This document shows, one piece after another, positions 25,853 through 34,640 of a DNA stretch of 50,224 bases. The DNA is from Clostridia bacterium (GTDB taxonomy: Bacteria > Bacillota > Clostridia > UBA1212), in contig JAGAKK010000052.1 of the NCBI GenBank assembly GCA_017625675.1, positions 1-50,224 on the forward strand. Reading direction: 5' to 3'. Position 1 is the stretch's first letter; the number at the start of each line of letters is the position of its first letter. The notes under the pieces were generated by a model. That model saw nothing but the letters and a program-made list of their open reading frames with translations, was not told where the DNA came from and searched no databases. Position numbers and translations under genes: made by a program.

Positions 25853-27580
25853 TCACACATTCTCGTTGTAAACGACATCATAATCCTCGTCGTCATCCCA
25901 GGATTCATCCCAAGACGCAGCCCAAGACTCATCATAAGACTCATCGTAATACTCATCGTCATAATCGGGATACTCCTGCGCGCCAAAACCAAAGCCTTCC
26001 AATACGCTCTGGATTTTCTCCATATCAAGTTCTGAAACGTATGACTCAAAAGCATCGTCAGAATCAATCTTAGTAGCGTCAGCAGGCACTGCAGGCATTG
26101 TTACACCGGATTTGATTTCTATGAGGATTTTGGTTTCTGCAGACTCTTCATTCATCAACCACTTATCAACAGTCATCTTGTATGAATTCTCTGTAACTTC
26201 AATAGTACCTTCCAATACGACTGAGAACTCAGTATTATCTTCCTCCAACGTATCCGCGTCTTTAACGGACATAGGCGCTACCTTATTTACCACGGACAGC
26301 ATTCCGCCTTTTGCTTCATACTTATATGCTTTTGTTTTAGCATTGTAAGTACCTGTCAAATCAAAAATTCTCTGTGTCTCGCCGTTAACAGTTGCATCTG
26401 CGTACAAAACTACGGTGAAAACGTCATCTTTAATATTGCTCTCCTTCACAATCTTAACAGTCGTAGGATCAGCTCCATCGTCTGCTTTGATGTCAACCAC
26501 CATTTTAGGACCTGCGGGATTTACAAAGTCCGTGGTAGTAGATGTTAAATCAATATTAAAAGCGTCCTCACATTTTACAACAAGCTTTTCGACAGTGCTG
26601 TCAATGCAGTCTGTTTTATCATTAACGATAATATCAATACTATAGTCAACAACATCCATCTGGCTGATCATTGCAGAAATAAACTTCTTAACGTCAGTAG
26701 CAGTGGGAATCTCGGGTTCATAGGATTCTGTTACCCACTCACCGGTTTCTTCATCATAATATTCATAAGAAGAACCGCCGGCAAACAGACCGATGAATTC
26801 CAGAAGTTCCTCAATATCATCGCTATATTCGTCAAGAAGAGAGCTGATGAGTTTATCAAGAGCATATTTGTCAAGAGAATAAGACAATTTTACAGCGGGA
26901 ACCTTCTCTCCGTTTATGTCAATTTCAATCTCCTCTGCCTTAAATCCGTCTTCTCCGGTAACGATATCCTTAATAGACTTTTCAAATTTTTCTTTCAAGT
27001 CGTCAATTTTAGTCTTAATCTCGCTGAGATCAGGAAGCTTGTTTTCAGTATCTTCGCCGCCGAGAATTACGTTACTGATGAGAGTGTCAACATACTCCTT
27101 TGTAACAGCTGCGTTGACGCCAAGGTCATCTGATGAAACAGTAACGCCGTCTGCTGTAAACCATGCATCTGCAGCTGCTTTTACGCCATCTGCATTAATG
27201 TCAAGGGTCAATGCATTGTCGCCGTTTTTCGCGCCATAAAGAATGAAATCAATGTACTCGCCTGCATACTCTTCCTCTGTAGGCTCAAGCTTTATTTGCA
27301 TAGAATAATCATCGGAGAACCAATCCTTTGAATTCTCTGTAGAAGCCGTATTTTTCATAGCTGCAGAAAAGAATTCCATAGGATCCTTCTGAGCCATCTC
27401 CAGCGTAAGCTCTTCCTTCTGCGCTATACTATCAGAGGGCATCTCAGTGCTTCCGGCAGGATTTTTTTCGCCGCCATTATTGTCCTTGTTCTTATCCTTG
27501 CCGCAACCAACCAATGCAGTAGCCGCCACAAGAACTATTACAAGCACAAAAATCATAACTTTCTTAATATACTTGTTCAT
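25853..27580 (-). CDS. Large lipoprotein of unknown function with acidic-aromatic tail
   Basis: A 575-residue predicted lipoprotein; LVGC places the lipidated cysteine at residue 26. After a charged linker, the body alternates beta strands and helices (LEPTEEEYAGEYIDFILYG, DGVKAAADAWFTADGVTV, KLSYSLDKYALDKLISSLL). This recalls the long substrate-free lipoproteins of Clostridia, but I recognise no family. The last 40 residues are extremely acidic and aromatic, built from degenerate YDES/WDES units. ATG 27578-27580 has AAAGGTGG eight bases upstream. It has its own consensus promoter and no operon partner. Cell-surface location is well supported; function is not. Confidence 0.7.
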   Translation of the reverse strand: MNKYIKKVMIFVLVIVLVAATALVGCGKDKNKDNNGGEKNPAGSTEMPSDSIAQKEELTLEMAQKDPMEFFSAAMKNTASTENSKDWFSDDYSMQIKLEPTEEEYAGEYIDFILYGAKNGDNALTLDINADGVKAAADAWFTADGVTVSSDDLGVNAAVTKEYVDTLISNVILGGEDTENKLPDLSEIKTKIDDLKEKFEKSIKDIVTGEDGFKAEEIEIDINGEKVPAVKLSYSLDKYALDKLISSLLDEYSDDIEELLEFIGLFAGGSSYEYYDEETGEWVTESYEPEIPTATDVKKFISAMISQMDVVDYSIDIIVNDKTDCIDSTVEKLVVKCEDAFNIDLTSTTTDFVNPAGPKMVVDIKADDGADPTTVKIVKESNIKDDVFTVVLYADATVNGETQRIFDLTGTYNAKTKAYKYEAKGGMLSVVNKVAPMSVKDADTLEEDNTEFSVVLEGTIEVTENSYKMTVDKWLMNEESAETKILIEIKSGVTMPAVPADATKIDSDDAFESYVSELDMEKIQSVLEGFGFGAQEYPDYDDEYYDESYDESWAASWDESWDDDEDYDVVYNENV

Positions 27581-27620
27581 AAATTTAACCACCTTTCAAC
27601 GTGATTCATACTTCACCACA

Positions 27621-27649
27621 ATAATACAATAAACCCACAAAAAAGTCAA
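27621..27649 (-). promoter_or_regulatory. Promoter of the lipoprotein gene
   Basis: The minus strand has TTGACT (27644-27649), a 17-nt spacer and TATTAT (27621-27626), about 40 bases before the start codon. Confidence 0.7.
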
Positions 27650-27656
27650 TGTAAAT

Positions 27657-27698
27657 ACAAAAAATGAACCCCGATTGTCAAAAACAACCGAGGTTCAT
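27657..27698 (-). terminator. Terminator of the tRNA transcript
   Basis: On the minus strand AATGAACCTCGGTTGT pairs with AATCGGGGTTCATT (with G-U pairs) around a short loop and is followed by TTTTTTG. It starts immediately after the tRNA-Arg CCA. Confidence 0.85.
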
Positions 27699-27775
27699 TG
27701 GCGCACCCAGCAGAGATCGAATCCACAACCTTTTGGTCCGTAGCCAAACGCTCTATCCAATTGAGCTATGGGTGC
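27699..27775 (-). tRNA. tRNA-Arg (anticodon ACG)
   Basis: A full cloverleaf of 77 nt including encoded CCA. The acceptor stem is GCACCCA/TGGGTGC, the D-arm AGCTCAATTGGATAGAGC, the anticodon stem TTTGG/CCAAA with loop CTACGGA (ACG), and the T-loop TTCGATC. A34 would be deaminated to inosine. Its 5' base directly follows the CCA of the upstream tRNA-Ser. Confidence 0.95.
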
Positions 27776-27866
27776 TGGCGGAAAGAGTGGGATTCGAACC
27801 CACGGATGGCTCACACCATCGCCGGTTTTCAAGACCGGTGCCTTAAACCAACTCGACCATCTTTCC
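27776..27866 (-). tRNA. tRNA-Ser (anticodon UGA)
   Basis: A 91-nt tRNA with encoded CCA. The acceptor is GGAAAGA/TCTTTCC, the anticodon stem CCGGT/ACCGG with loop CTTGAAA (TGA), the long class II variable arm runs GATGGTGTGAGCCATC, and the T-loop is TTCGAAT. It is the first of a two-tRNA transcript with zero spacing to tRNA-Arg. Confidence 0.95.
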
Positions 27867-27905
27867 ATTAGCTTTTTCTTCTGCCGCCTTCAAGCGACAA
27901 CTGCT

Positions 27906-27934
27906 ATTTTAACAATTATCAAAAGTTTTGTCAA
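27906..27934 (-). promoter_or_regulatory. tRNA operon promoter
   Basis: The minus strand has TTGACA (27929-27934), a 17-nt spacer and TAAAAT (27906-27911), about 40 bases upstream of tRNA-Ser. Confidence 0.8.
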
Positions 27935-27966
27935 CAAGAAAAAACAAAAAGCACGCAAAAAATTTT

Positions 27967-28740
27967 TTAATACTCCACCGACATAAGCATTAACCCATAA
28001 GGCGGCGCCGTAAAGCCCGCCATTGCCCTGTCATTGGCCTTGAAAATATCTCCGATACTTTCTGCAGTTCTTTTTCCTTCCCCTATTTCAAGCAAAGTCC
28101 CTGTCATAATCCGCACCTGATTATAAAGAAAACCATTGCCGCAAAACTCCACCGTCACAAGCCCTTTTACCAAATCGCTTTCAGAAATATTTACAGAATA
28201 TATTTTCCTTACCGCCGACTTATTTTTAGGCACTTTTGTACAAAATCCTGAAAAATCGTGAATTCCCACAAGCCTTTCTGCGGCCTGACGCATGGCATCA
28301 AGGTCCAAGGATTTTTCCTTCAGATCCGGAAAATATGCGTATTTACGGAGAAAAACGTTCATTTCCTCTCCCACAAAAATATTGTACCTGTAGGTCTTTT
28401 TCACTGCGCAGAGGCGAGCGTGAAATCTTTCATCCGCCTCTTCCACCGCCACCACACGTATAGCCTCAGGTAAATATTTATTGAAATACTCTTTTACGTA
28501 TGAAGCTTCTGCATATTTTCTTAGTTTAAAATTCGCCGTCTGGCCTACAGCGTGAACCCCTGCATCGGTACGCCCTGCGCCGTTAACGTCAACAGCCTCG
28601 CCGCCGACGCCGAAAGTTTCCGCAAGGCTCCCTGCAATACTCTCCAGCTTCCCCTGAATAGTATTGTCGGTGTTCCCCTGCTTCTGCCAACCCCTGAAAT
28701 TGCTTCCGTCATAGCTGACGGTCATTTTGTAGTTGTACAT
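27967..28740 (-). CDS. truA: tRNA pseudouridine(38-40) synthase
   Basis: A 257-residue enzyme isomerising uridines 38-40 in the anticodon arm of tRNAs. It shows YDGSNFRGWQKQ, the catalytic aspartate in GAGRTDAGVHA, and RMTGTLLEIG-type C-terminal sequence (RIMTGTLLEIGEGK). ATG 28738-28740 follows AAGGAGG. It sits between rubrerythrin and the tRNA pair. Confidence 0.95.
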   Translation of the reverse strand: MYNYKMTVSYDGSNFRGWQKQGNTDNTIQGKLESIAGSLAETFGVGGEAVDVNGAGRTDAGVHAVGQTANFKLRKYAEASYVKEYFNKYLPEAIRVVAVEEADERFHARLCAVKKTYRYNIFVGEEMNVFLRKYAYFPDLKEKSLDLDAMRQAAERLVGIHDFSGFCTKVPKNKSAVRKIYSVNISESDLVKGLVTVEFCGNGFLYNQVRIMTGTLLEIGEGKRTAESIGDIFKANDRAMAGFTAPPYGLMLMSVEY

Positions 28741-28814
28741 CTGAGATAACCTCCTTGCAAGGAAAACACCGACGTTTAGTTTTTTGTGTTTCAAAATTTT
28801 TAAAAACTATTTTA

Positions 28815-29360
28815 TTAATAGTTCTCTTCTCTTACCTCGAAAAAGCTCTGAGGATGAGCGCATACGGGACAAACCTCAGGGGCTTTCTTTCCGATAACCA
28901 AGTGACCGCAATTACGGCACTCCCACATAGTTTCCTCTGCCTTCTCAAAAACTTTTTTCATCTCGACATTGTCAAGAAGCTTCAGGTAGCGCTCTTCGTG
29001 AGACTTTTCGATAGCGGCAACCATTCTGAACTTTGCGGCGAGCGCTGTAAAGCCCTCTTCTTCTGCCTCTTTTGCAAAAGTAGCATACATGTCTGTCCAC
29101 TCGTAGTTCTCGCCTGCAGCCGCAGCCTTAAGGTTCTCCGCAGTGTCAGCAAGAGCGCCAAGCTCTTTAAACCACATCTTCGCATGCTCTTTTTCATTGT
29201 CAGCGGTCTTCTGGAAAAGTGCCGCGATCTGCTCGTAGCCCTCTTTCTTCGCTACGCTTGCAAAATATGTGTACTTATTTCTCGCCTCAGATTCTCCTGA
29301 AAATGCAGCTCTGAGGTTAGCCTCTGTCTTTGTGCCTTTAAGCTTTTCATTAATAGCCAT
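28815..29360 (-). CDS. rbr: Rubrerythrin
   Basis: A 181-residue non-haem iron protein that reduces hydrogen peroxide in anaerobes. The ferritin-like di-iron domain (residues 1-140) carries the Glu/His ligands in [29 protein letters not shown] and EKSHEERY. The C-terminal rubredoxin domain has CRNCGHL and CPVCAHP. ATG 29358-29360 follows AAAGGA. It marks the organism as anaerobic or microaerobic. A consensus promoter overlaps the end of the upstream pdp gene, so it can be expressed alone. Confidence 0.95.
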   Translation of the reverse strand: MAINEKLKGTKTEANLRAAFSGESEARNKYTYFASVAKKEGYEQIAALFQKTADNEKEHAKMWFKELGALADTAENLKAAAAGENYEWTDMYATFAKEAEEEGFTALAAKFRMVAAIEKSHEERYLKLLDNVEMKKVFEKAEETMWECRNCGHLVIGKKAPEVCPVCAHPQSFFEVREENY

Positions 29361-29398
29361 GGGTATCAAATCCTTTCTTTATGAATTAATATATATTG

Positions 29399-29427
29399 AT
29401 TTTACTCAATTTCAATTGCCCCGTCAA
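29399..29427 (-). promoter_or_regulatory. Promoter of rubrerythrin, inside the end of pdp
   Basis: The minus strand has TTGACG (29422-29427), a 17-nt spacer and TAAAAT (29399-29404); the -10 box contains the pdp stop codon. No PerR-like operator was recognised. Confidence 0.55.
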
Positions 29428-30670
29428 GCAGTTCTTCCGCCTCGGAAAAATCATTTTTCACAGAAGAATACAATTTTGCGATGACTTCTCCCTCTTTAAC
29501 ATTGTCTCCCGTCTTCCTGCAAATTATCAGCCCTGCAGAAAAATCTATGGGATCACCCTTGCGAAGCCTGCCGGCGCCGAGAACCACACCGGCTTTTCCG
29601 ATGCTCTCAGTATTCATTTTCGTTATCATACCGCTTTTTTTAGCCTTGTACTCACCGCAGTACTCCGCCTTGCAAAAAGAATCAATGTCCTCAAGGAAGG
29701 ACAAATCTCCGCCCTGGGCCTTTATCCAGCCGCAGAAAGTCTCAAAAGCCTTGCCGTTAATGAGATTTTCCTCGCACCTGCGCCTTGCCTCTTCCAAGGG
29801 CATATCAAAGCACAACGAAACTATATTTTCAGCCAGCTTCAGGCAATTTTCCCTGAGATCCGAAAGCTCCTCACAGCCCTTATCGTTTCTGAGCAGTTTT
29901 ACAGCCTCTTTGACCTCCAAAGCACAGCCGATAGCCTGTCCCAAAGGCACGTCCATATCAGAAATAATCGCAGCGCATTTCTTCCCGCAGCCCTTTCCTA
30001 TAGAAACCATACAATCCGCCAGCGTCCTGGCATCGTCGTAAGTCTTCATAAAAGCACCGCTGCCGCATTTGACGTCAAGGACGATAATATCAGCTCCTGC
30101 CGCCAATTTCTTCGACATAATACTTGACGCAATCAAAGGAACACAGTCCACCGTAGCAGTTACGTCCCGCAGCGCGTACAATTTCTTATCTGCCGGCGCA
30201 AAATTTCCGCTCTGTCCTACAATGGCAATGCCTTGCGATGCCACCACGTCACGAAACTCCTGTTCCGAAAGCTCCGTGCAATAGCCCGGAATCGACTCCA
30301 GCTTGTCAACCGTGCCGCCTGTATGGCCCAGCGCTCTTCCTGACATTTTTGCTCCGATACACCCCAATGAAACCACCAAAGGAAGCACTACCAGAGAGGT
30401 CTTGTCGCCAACGCCGCCTGTGCTGTGCTTATCCACGGCCTTGCCGCCGTAACACGAAAGATCCGCCTTTTCACCGGAGTCACGCATAGCCTCTGTGAGA
30501 ATCACGGTCTCCTCTTCGTTCATGCCGTTAATACATATTGCCATAAGGAGCGCCGCCGACTGATAGTCCGGTATCTCGCCGCTTGTAACGCCTTTTACCC
30601 AGAATTCTATCTCCTCACGGGACAATGCCTCTTTTTGTTTTTTCTTCTCAATAACGTCATACATCAGCAT
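29402..30670 (-). CDS. pdp: Pyrimidine-nucleoside (or thymidine) phosphorylase
   Basis: A 422-residue enzyme cleaving pyrimidine nucleosides with phosphate to a base and (deoxy)ribose 1-phosphate. The phosphate-binding KHSTGGVGD is at 81-89, and GRALGHTGGTVDKLE follows. It lies 19 bases after deoB-cdd in a salvage operon that handles every step from nucleoside to pentose 5-phosphate. The start may be the ATG at 30670 or one two codons in (30664). It is closer to Pdp than to DeoA by length and context; the distinction is not certain. Confidence 0.9.
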   Translation of the reverse strand: MLMYDVIEKKKQKEALSREEIEFWVKGVTSGEIPDYQSAALLMAICINGMNEEETVILTEAMRDSGEKADLSCYGGKAVDKHSTGGVGDKTSLVVLPLVVSLGCIGAKMSGRALGHTGGTVDKLESIPGYCTELSEQEFRDVVASQGIAIVGQSGNFAPADKKLYALRDVTATVDCVPLIASSIMSKKLAAGADIIVLDVKCGSGAFMKTYDDARTLADCMVSIGKGCGKKCAAIISDMDVPLGQAIGCALEVKEAVKLLRNDKGCEELSDLRENCLKLAENIVSLCFDMPLEEARRRCEENLINGKAFETFCGWIKAQGGDLSFLEDIDSFCKAEYCGEYKAKKSGMITKMNTESIGKAGVVLGAGRLRKGDPIDFSAGLIICRKTGDNVKEGEVIAKLYSSVKNDFSEAEELLDGAIEIE

Positions 30671-30689
30671 AGGCCCACCGCCTCTCCCA

Positions 30690-32309
30690 TCAATTCAGAT
30701 TTTTCTTCCCAAAGCCTTTCGGAAGAAGCTCCGAAAGGGAATATCTTTTTATTTCATCATTGCCATCAGAAGAAGTAAGAAGCACCTTCAACTCTTCCGG
30801 TTCTTCGCAAAACTCCGCCAAAAACTGCCGGCAAATTCCGCAAGGCGCACATTCAGACCCAAAATCTCCGTTCTTTCCGCCCACAACTGCTATTGCCTTT
30901 ATTGCACGGCGACCATCGCTCACTGCCTTTGACACAGCCACTCTCTCAGCGCACACGGTAGCCCCGTAGGACGCATTTTCCACGTTGCAGCCTGTATAAA
31001 TCTTTCCGTCTGCTCCCAAAGCCGCCGCTCCTACGTTAAACCCCGAATAAGGTGCGTAGGCATTATCGGCAGCATCCCGCGCCTTCTTAAGCAAGACGCT
31101 TTCTGTCAACGAATTTCCGTCGCAATCATATTTAACATCCAAAAGCTCAGCAACCGTAGCGGCAATATTGTCAAAGCCCTGCTTTGTCCCAAGATCAAGG
31201 ACATAAGGCCTTTTTCCGGAGCAATTTATCTCTCCGCCAAACATAATAAACGGCACGCATTCCCTGGTGTGGTCTGTTCCTGGAAAACCGGGGTCACAAC
31301 CGTGGTCTGCAGTTATCATCACCACGTCCTCGTCGCCAATGGCATCAAACAACTCAGGCAGCCACCTGTCAAATTCCGAAATAGCCTTGGCATATCCGTC
31401 AATGTCATTTCTATGCCCGTAGCTTGAGTCAAAGTCCACAAGGTTTATGAAGCACAGGCCCTCAAAGTCTTTCTTAGCATATTGCAACGCTTTCTCCATT
31501 CCGTCAGCATTTCCGCTTGTAGGAACAGCCTCCGTAATGCCCTTCCCTGCAAATATATCCTTGATTTTTCCCACAGATATAACACTTTTCCCCTGCTCTG
31601 AAATCATATCCAGCACAGTTTTTTCAGGGGGCTCCAAGGAATAATCGTGCCTTCGCGAGGTTCTCTTATAAGGATGCTCTCCCTCAAAAGGTCTTGCAAT
31701 TACTCTGCCCACAGAATTTTCACCCACAAGCATTTCCCTTGCAATTTCACAATACTCGTAAAGCTTTTCAACAGGCACCACGTCCTCATGGGCCGCAATC
31801 TGAAACACACTGTCCGCAGAGGTGTACACTATAAGCGCGCCGGTTTTCACGTGTTCTTCGCCGTAATCCTTGATAACCTCAGTGCCTGAGTAGGGCTTAT
31901 TGCAAAGAACTTTTCTTCCGGTACGGCGGGAAAACTCCTCTATTACATCATCAGAAAAGCCCTCCGGATACACGGGCAACGGCTTTTCCGAAACTATGCC
32001 GGCTATCTCCCAATGGCCTATGGTGGTATCCTTTCCCTTTGATTTTTCAACAAGGCGGCATACCGCTGACCCTTTTAAGCCTTTTTTGCAAAGTTCAGAA
32101 CTAATTTTTTCTGAATTCTCAAAAACGGCGCAGTCTGCCCCTTCTATCAAGGGCAATCCCAGCGCCGTCAGGTTCGGTATATTAAAAAAATCAGATCCGC
32201 TGACAGACCTTAACGTGTCAGCGCCTTTATCTCCGAAAGCCTCCGCATCCGGCGCATTGCCAATGCCGAAACTGTCCAGAACTATCAAAAAAATTCTTTT
32301 TACAGGCAT
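30690..32309 (-). CDS. deoB-cdd: Phosphopentomutase fused to cytidine deaminase
   Basis: One open frame of 539 residues with two complete enzymes. Residues 1-399 are phosphopentomutase: IFLIVLDSFGIG with metal ligand D12, DTTIGHWEIAG around the phosphothreonine, TADHGCDP and GTDHTRE. It interconverts pentose 1- and 5-phosphates. Residues about 400-539 are a full small-type cytidine deaminase: AYAPYSGFNVGAAAL, zinc ligands C453, C490 and C493 (VCAERVA with catalytic E455; PCGICRQ). The linker is only a few residues and no second start or ribosome binding site is needed. ATG 32307-32309 follows GGGGG. It sits between deoD and pdp, so cytidine can be deaminated, phosphorolysed and isomerised by adjacent products. 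Confidence 0.93.
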   Translation of the reverse strand: MPVKRIFLIVLDSFGIGNAPDAEAFGDKGADTLRSVSGSDFFNIPNLTALGLPLIEGADCAVFENSEKISSELCKKGLKGSAVCRLVEKSKGKDTTIGHWEIAGIVSEKPLPVYPEGFSDDVIEEFSRRTGRKVLCNKPYSGTEVIKDYGEEHVKTGALIVYTSADSVFQIAAHEDVVPVEKLYEYCEIAREMLVGENSVGRVIARPFEGEHPYKRTSRRHDYSLEPPEKTVLDMISEQGKSVISVGKIKDIFAGKGITEAVPTSGNADGMEKALQYAKKDFEGLCFINLVDFDSSYGHRNDIDGYAKAISEFDRWLPELFDAIGDEDVVMITADHGCDPGFPGTDHTRECVPFIMFGGEINCSGKRPYVLDLGTKQGFDNIAATVAELLDVKYDCDGNSLTESVLLKKARDAADNAYAPYSGFNVGAAALGADGKIYTGCNVENASYGATVCAERVAVSKAVSDGRRAIKAIAVVGGKNGDFGSECAPCGICRQFLAEFCEEPEELKVLLTSSDGNDEIKRYSLSELLPKGFGKKNLN

Positions 32310-32334
32310 TTTCCATACCCCCGCAACAAAAATT

Positions 32335-33084
32335 TTATTTTCCGTCAATTCTCTTTGCTGTTTCCAGCGCAATTTTCATCATATCAGTAAAAGTATTCTG
32401 TCTGTCCTCTGCGCAAAGTGACTCTCCTGTAACAACGTGGTCCGAAATAGTACATATCGCCAAGGCTCTCTTGCCTGCCCTTGCCGCATTCATATAAAGG
32501 CCTGCGGCCTCCATCTCCACAGCCATAACACCCATTTTGCCCCACAGCGCCGTACCTCTCCTGTTCTCAGGAAGATCACCGTCGTCACCGTAAAAAGCAT
32601 CTGACGAAAGCAAATTGCCCACGTGATATTTTACACCAAGCTCTTCGGAAATATCCGCAGCAGTTTTCAGAAGCTCATAGCTGGCAATAGGCGCAAAAGT
32701 ACCCGGCAGGCCGTAATGATCAGCGTATGCAGACGTAGTGCAAGCGCCTTGCCCCAGAACCACGTCCCTGACCTTTATATCCTTGCTCATAGCCCCTGCA
32801 GAACCGATTCTGATAATATTTTTCACGCCGAAAACGTTGTACAACTCATAGCTGTATATACCAATGGAAGGGATCCCCATTCCGCTGGCCATAACACTTA
32901 CACGGACTCCGTCATAATATCCTGTATATCCCTGAATTCCGCGCACGTTGTTCACCAAAACCGCATTTTCAAGAAAATTTTCCGCAACGAATTTCGCTCT
33001 CAAAGGATCCCCCGGCATAAGCACCGTCTCAGCAAAATCCTCCGGTTTAGCGTTAATGTGCGGTGTAGGATAAGAAATACCCAT
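32335..33084 (-). CDS. deoD: Purine nucleoside phosphorylase, DeoD type
   Basis: A 249-residue hexameric-type phosphorylase cleaving purine nucleosides to base and ribose 1-phosphate. It shows VLMPGDPLRAKFVAE, SGMGIPSIGIYSYEL, RIGSAGAM, VEMEAAGLY and the base-binding SDHVVTGE. ATG 33082-33084 follows AAAGGAG; a GTG three codons upstream is too close to it. It is the first gene of the nucleoside salvage set and lies 40 bases after the DUF4956 gene. Confidence 0.95.
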   Translation of the reverse strand: MGISYPTPHINAKPEDFAETVLMPGDPLRAKFVAENFLENAVLVNNVRGIQGYTGYYDGVRVSVMASGMGIPSIGIYSYELYNVFGVKNIIRIGSAGAMSKDIKVRDVVLGQGACTTSAYADHYGLPGTFAPIASYELLKTAADISEELGVKYHVGNLLSSDAFYGDDGDLPENRRGTALWGKMGVMAVEMEAAGLYMNAARAGKRALAICTISDHVVTGESLCAEDRQNTFTDMMKIALETAKRIDGK

Positions 33085-33123
33085 ATAAGTCACTCCTTTT
33101 TATAGATTGTCAGCATTTTCCGC

Positions 33124-33807
33124 TTATTCCTCTGCGGCATATTCCTTCAGCTGAATTTTAAAATTCGCATTGAGAGTACGAAGCTCGTCAATGAACTCCT
33201 TTACCTCTGCCATATCCTTTATGCGAACTGCATAGGTAAGCTCTGTAACCGTTCCGCCGCTGATAATTCTGATACTTTTAAGATTATAAGCATTGGTATA
33301 CTTTTCAAGCACCTCATCAAAAAGTCCGTCATAATCAATATTTTCAGGCACAGCCACCTTGAGTATCTTCTTCTGATTCTTTTTCTTGCCTGAAGAGCAA
33401 GCAGTATAAACCGCCAGAATAATGCAAGTGATTACCACAAAAACAAGTGCAGAAAGATAATGTCCCACACCTGCCGTAAAGCCTGCCCCCATGCCAAAGA
33501 ATATGCAAACAAGGTCCTTTGGCTTAATAACAACACTCCTGTATCTCACAAGAGCAAGCACACCGGCAATACCAAACGCCGTAGCAACGTTGGTCCCTAT
33601 AACCGAGATCATAAGCGCCACAATAACGGGAATCAGAAACATCACAAGTCCAATATCCTTGTCAAAGGAAAACTCATCTGACGTCAATTTATACGTAAGA
33701 AAAATTATGCCTCCCAGCACTATTGCCACGCCTATCGCCGCAGTAATCGAAAGAATATTTGCAGTGCTGTTAATATTAATAATTTCATTCAAAAAGTTTC
33801 TGAACAT
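33124..33807 (-). CDS. DUF4956 membrane protein
   Basis: A 227-residue protein with about four membrane helices in the first 140 residues (ILSITAAIGVAIVLGGIIFL, IGLVMFLIPVIVALMISVIG, GVLALVRYRSVVIKPKDL between helices, ALVFVVITCIILAVYTACS), then a cytoplasmic ferredoxin-like tail. The FGIAGVLALVRYRS segment is typical of DUF4956 proteins, regularly encoded beside VTC-domain polymerases, as here (23-bp overlap). A role in handling or exporting polyphosphate is inferred from the pairing. AAGGAG precedes the ATG. Confidence 0.8.
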   Translation of the reverse strand: MFRNFLNEIININSTANILSITAAIGVAIVLGGIIFLTYKLTSDEFSFDKDIGLVMFLIPVIVALMISVIGTNVATAFGIAGVLALVRYRSVVIKPKDLVCIFFGMGAGFTAGVGHYLSALVFVVITCIILAVYTACSSGKKKNQKKILKVAVPENIDYDGLFDEVLEKYTNAYNLKSIRIISGGTVTELTYAVRIKDMAEVKEFIDELRTLNANFKIQLKEYAAEE

Positions 33808-34573
33808 TTTTCAAATCTCCTTCGTCATCATTCTTCTGTTTCACATTGACCCTCATAGGCGCATAATGCGAGCAATATTTTGAAAAGGTCTGATTTCTGT
33901 AATTATATTTCCCTAAAATCTTAACCAACCAATAAGGCAGGTCCTTCTCTGTTTTTAATTCAAGTATCGCAACGTTCTTCGGACAAGTTTTCTCTCCGCG
34001 AGTCCCCTTGGTAAGGTCCAATTCATCCCCTCGGGTCCTGAGCAAAAAGTCAAAAGTTATCCTTAGTCCCTTATCCTCCAGCGCCACCAACGGCAACCGC
34101 TCATAACTTACCACGTTTACCGGTTTCAGGTTCTTCGACACAATAACTTGCCGCAGCTCCTTCAATATCTGAGGATTTGTACTCTCATATTTTTCTATAT
34201 CAAAATCATATTTTTTCTCAACGCATTCGTCAATAAATGCCATGGCATCTCCAAGCCGCATTCTCACACGCCTTTTCACTACCAGCCCGTCAATTTTCCC
34301 CTTTATTTCAAGGAACGCAGGTGACTCCGCAGTATTATGCTTTCCGTAAACCCGAAGCCTCACCTTTTGTCTGAAAAAGTCATTGTTTATGGTCTCATAA
34401 TAGCACTGCAGCTGCTCGTTATCAAGGTAAATACTGCTGATAGTATAAATTCCGTATTCATTTACGTGTTCGTCCGCCTTAACGTGTGGCAACAGGTCGT
34501 CAATCATCCTGTCCATATCGTCATAGGACAACGGGAATTTGAACTCATACCTGCTGAAATTATCTTTAAACAT
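33785..34573 (-). CDS. VTC-domain protein, probable polyphosphate polymerase
   Basis: A 262-residue cytosolic protein of the VTC/CYTH-like tunnel fold: SRYEFKFPLSYDD at the N-terminus, YTISSIYLDNEQLQCYYET, the basic KVRLRVYGKHN, FLEIKGKIDGLVVKRRVRM, ITFDFLLRTR and ILELKTEKDLPYWL. Alternating Lys/Arg and Glu residues would line the tunnel where ATP and polyphosphate bind in eukaryotic Vtc4. ATG 34571-34573 has GGAGG about ten bases upstream. It overlaps the DUF4956 gene by 23 bp. Confidence 0.82.
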   Translation of the reverse strand: MFKDNFSRYEFKFPLSYDDMDRMIDDLLPHVKADEHVNEYGIYTISSIYLDNEQLQCYYETINNDFFRQKVRLRVYGKHNTAESPAFLEIKGKIDGLVVKRRVRMRLGDAMAFIDECVEKKYDFDIEKYESTNPQILKELRQVIVSKNLKPVNVVSYERLPLVALEDKGLRITFDFLLRTRGDELDLTKGTRGEKTCPKNVAILELKTEKDLPYWLVKILGKYNYRNQTFSKYCSHYAPMRVNVKQKNDDEGDLKNVQKLFE

Positions 34574-34640
34574 AAACTTAAATCCTCCGGGAATCGCTCC
34601 CAGTTTATCATCTGTTACTGAAATAATCCTGAATAAACCG

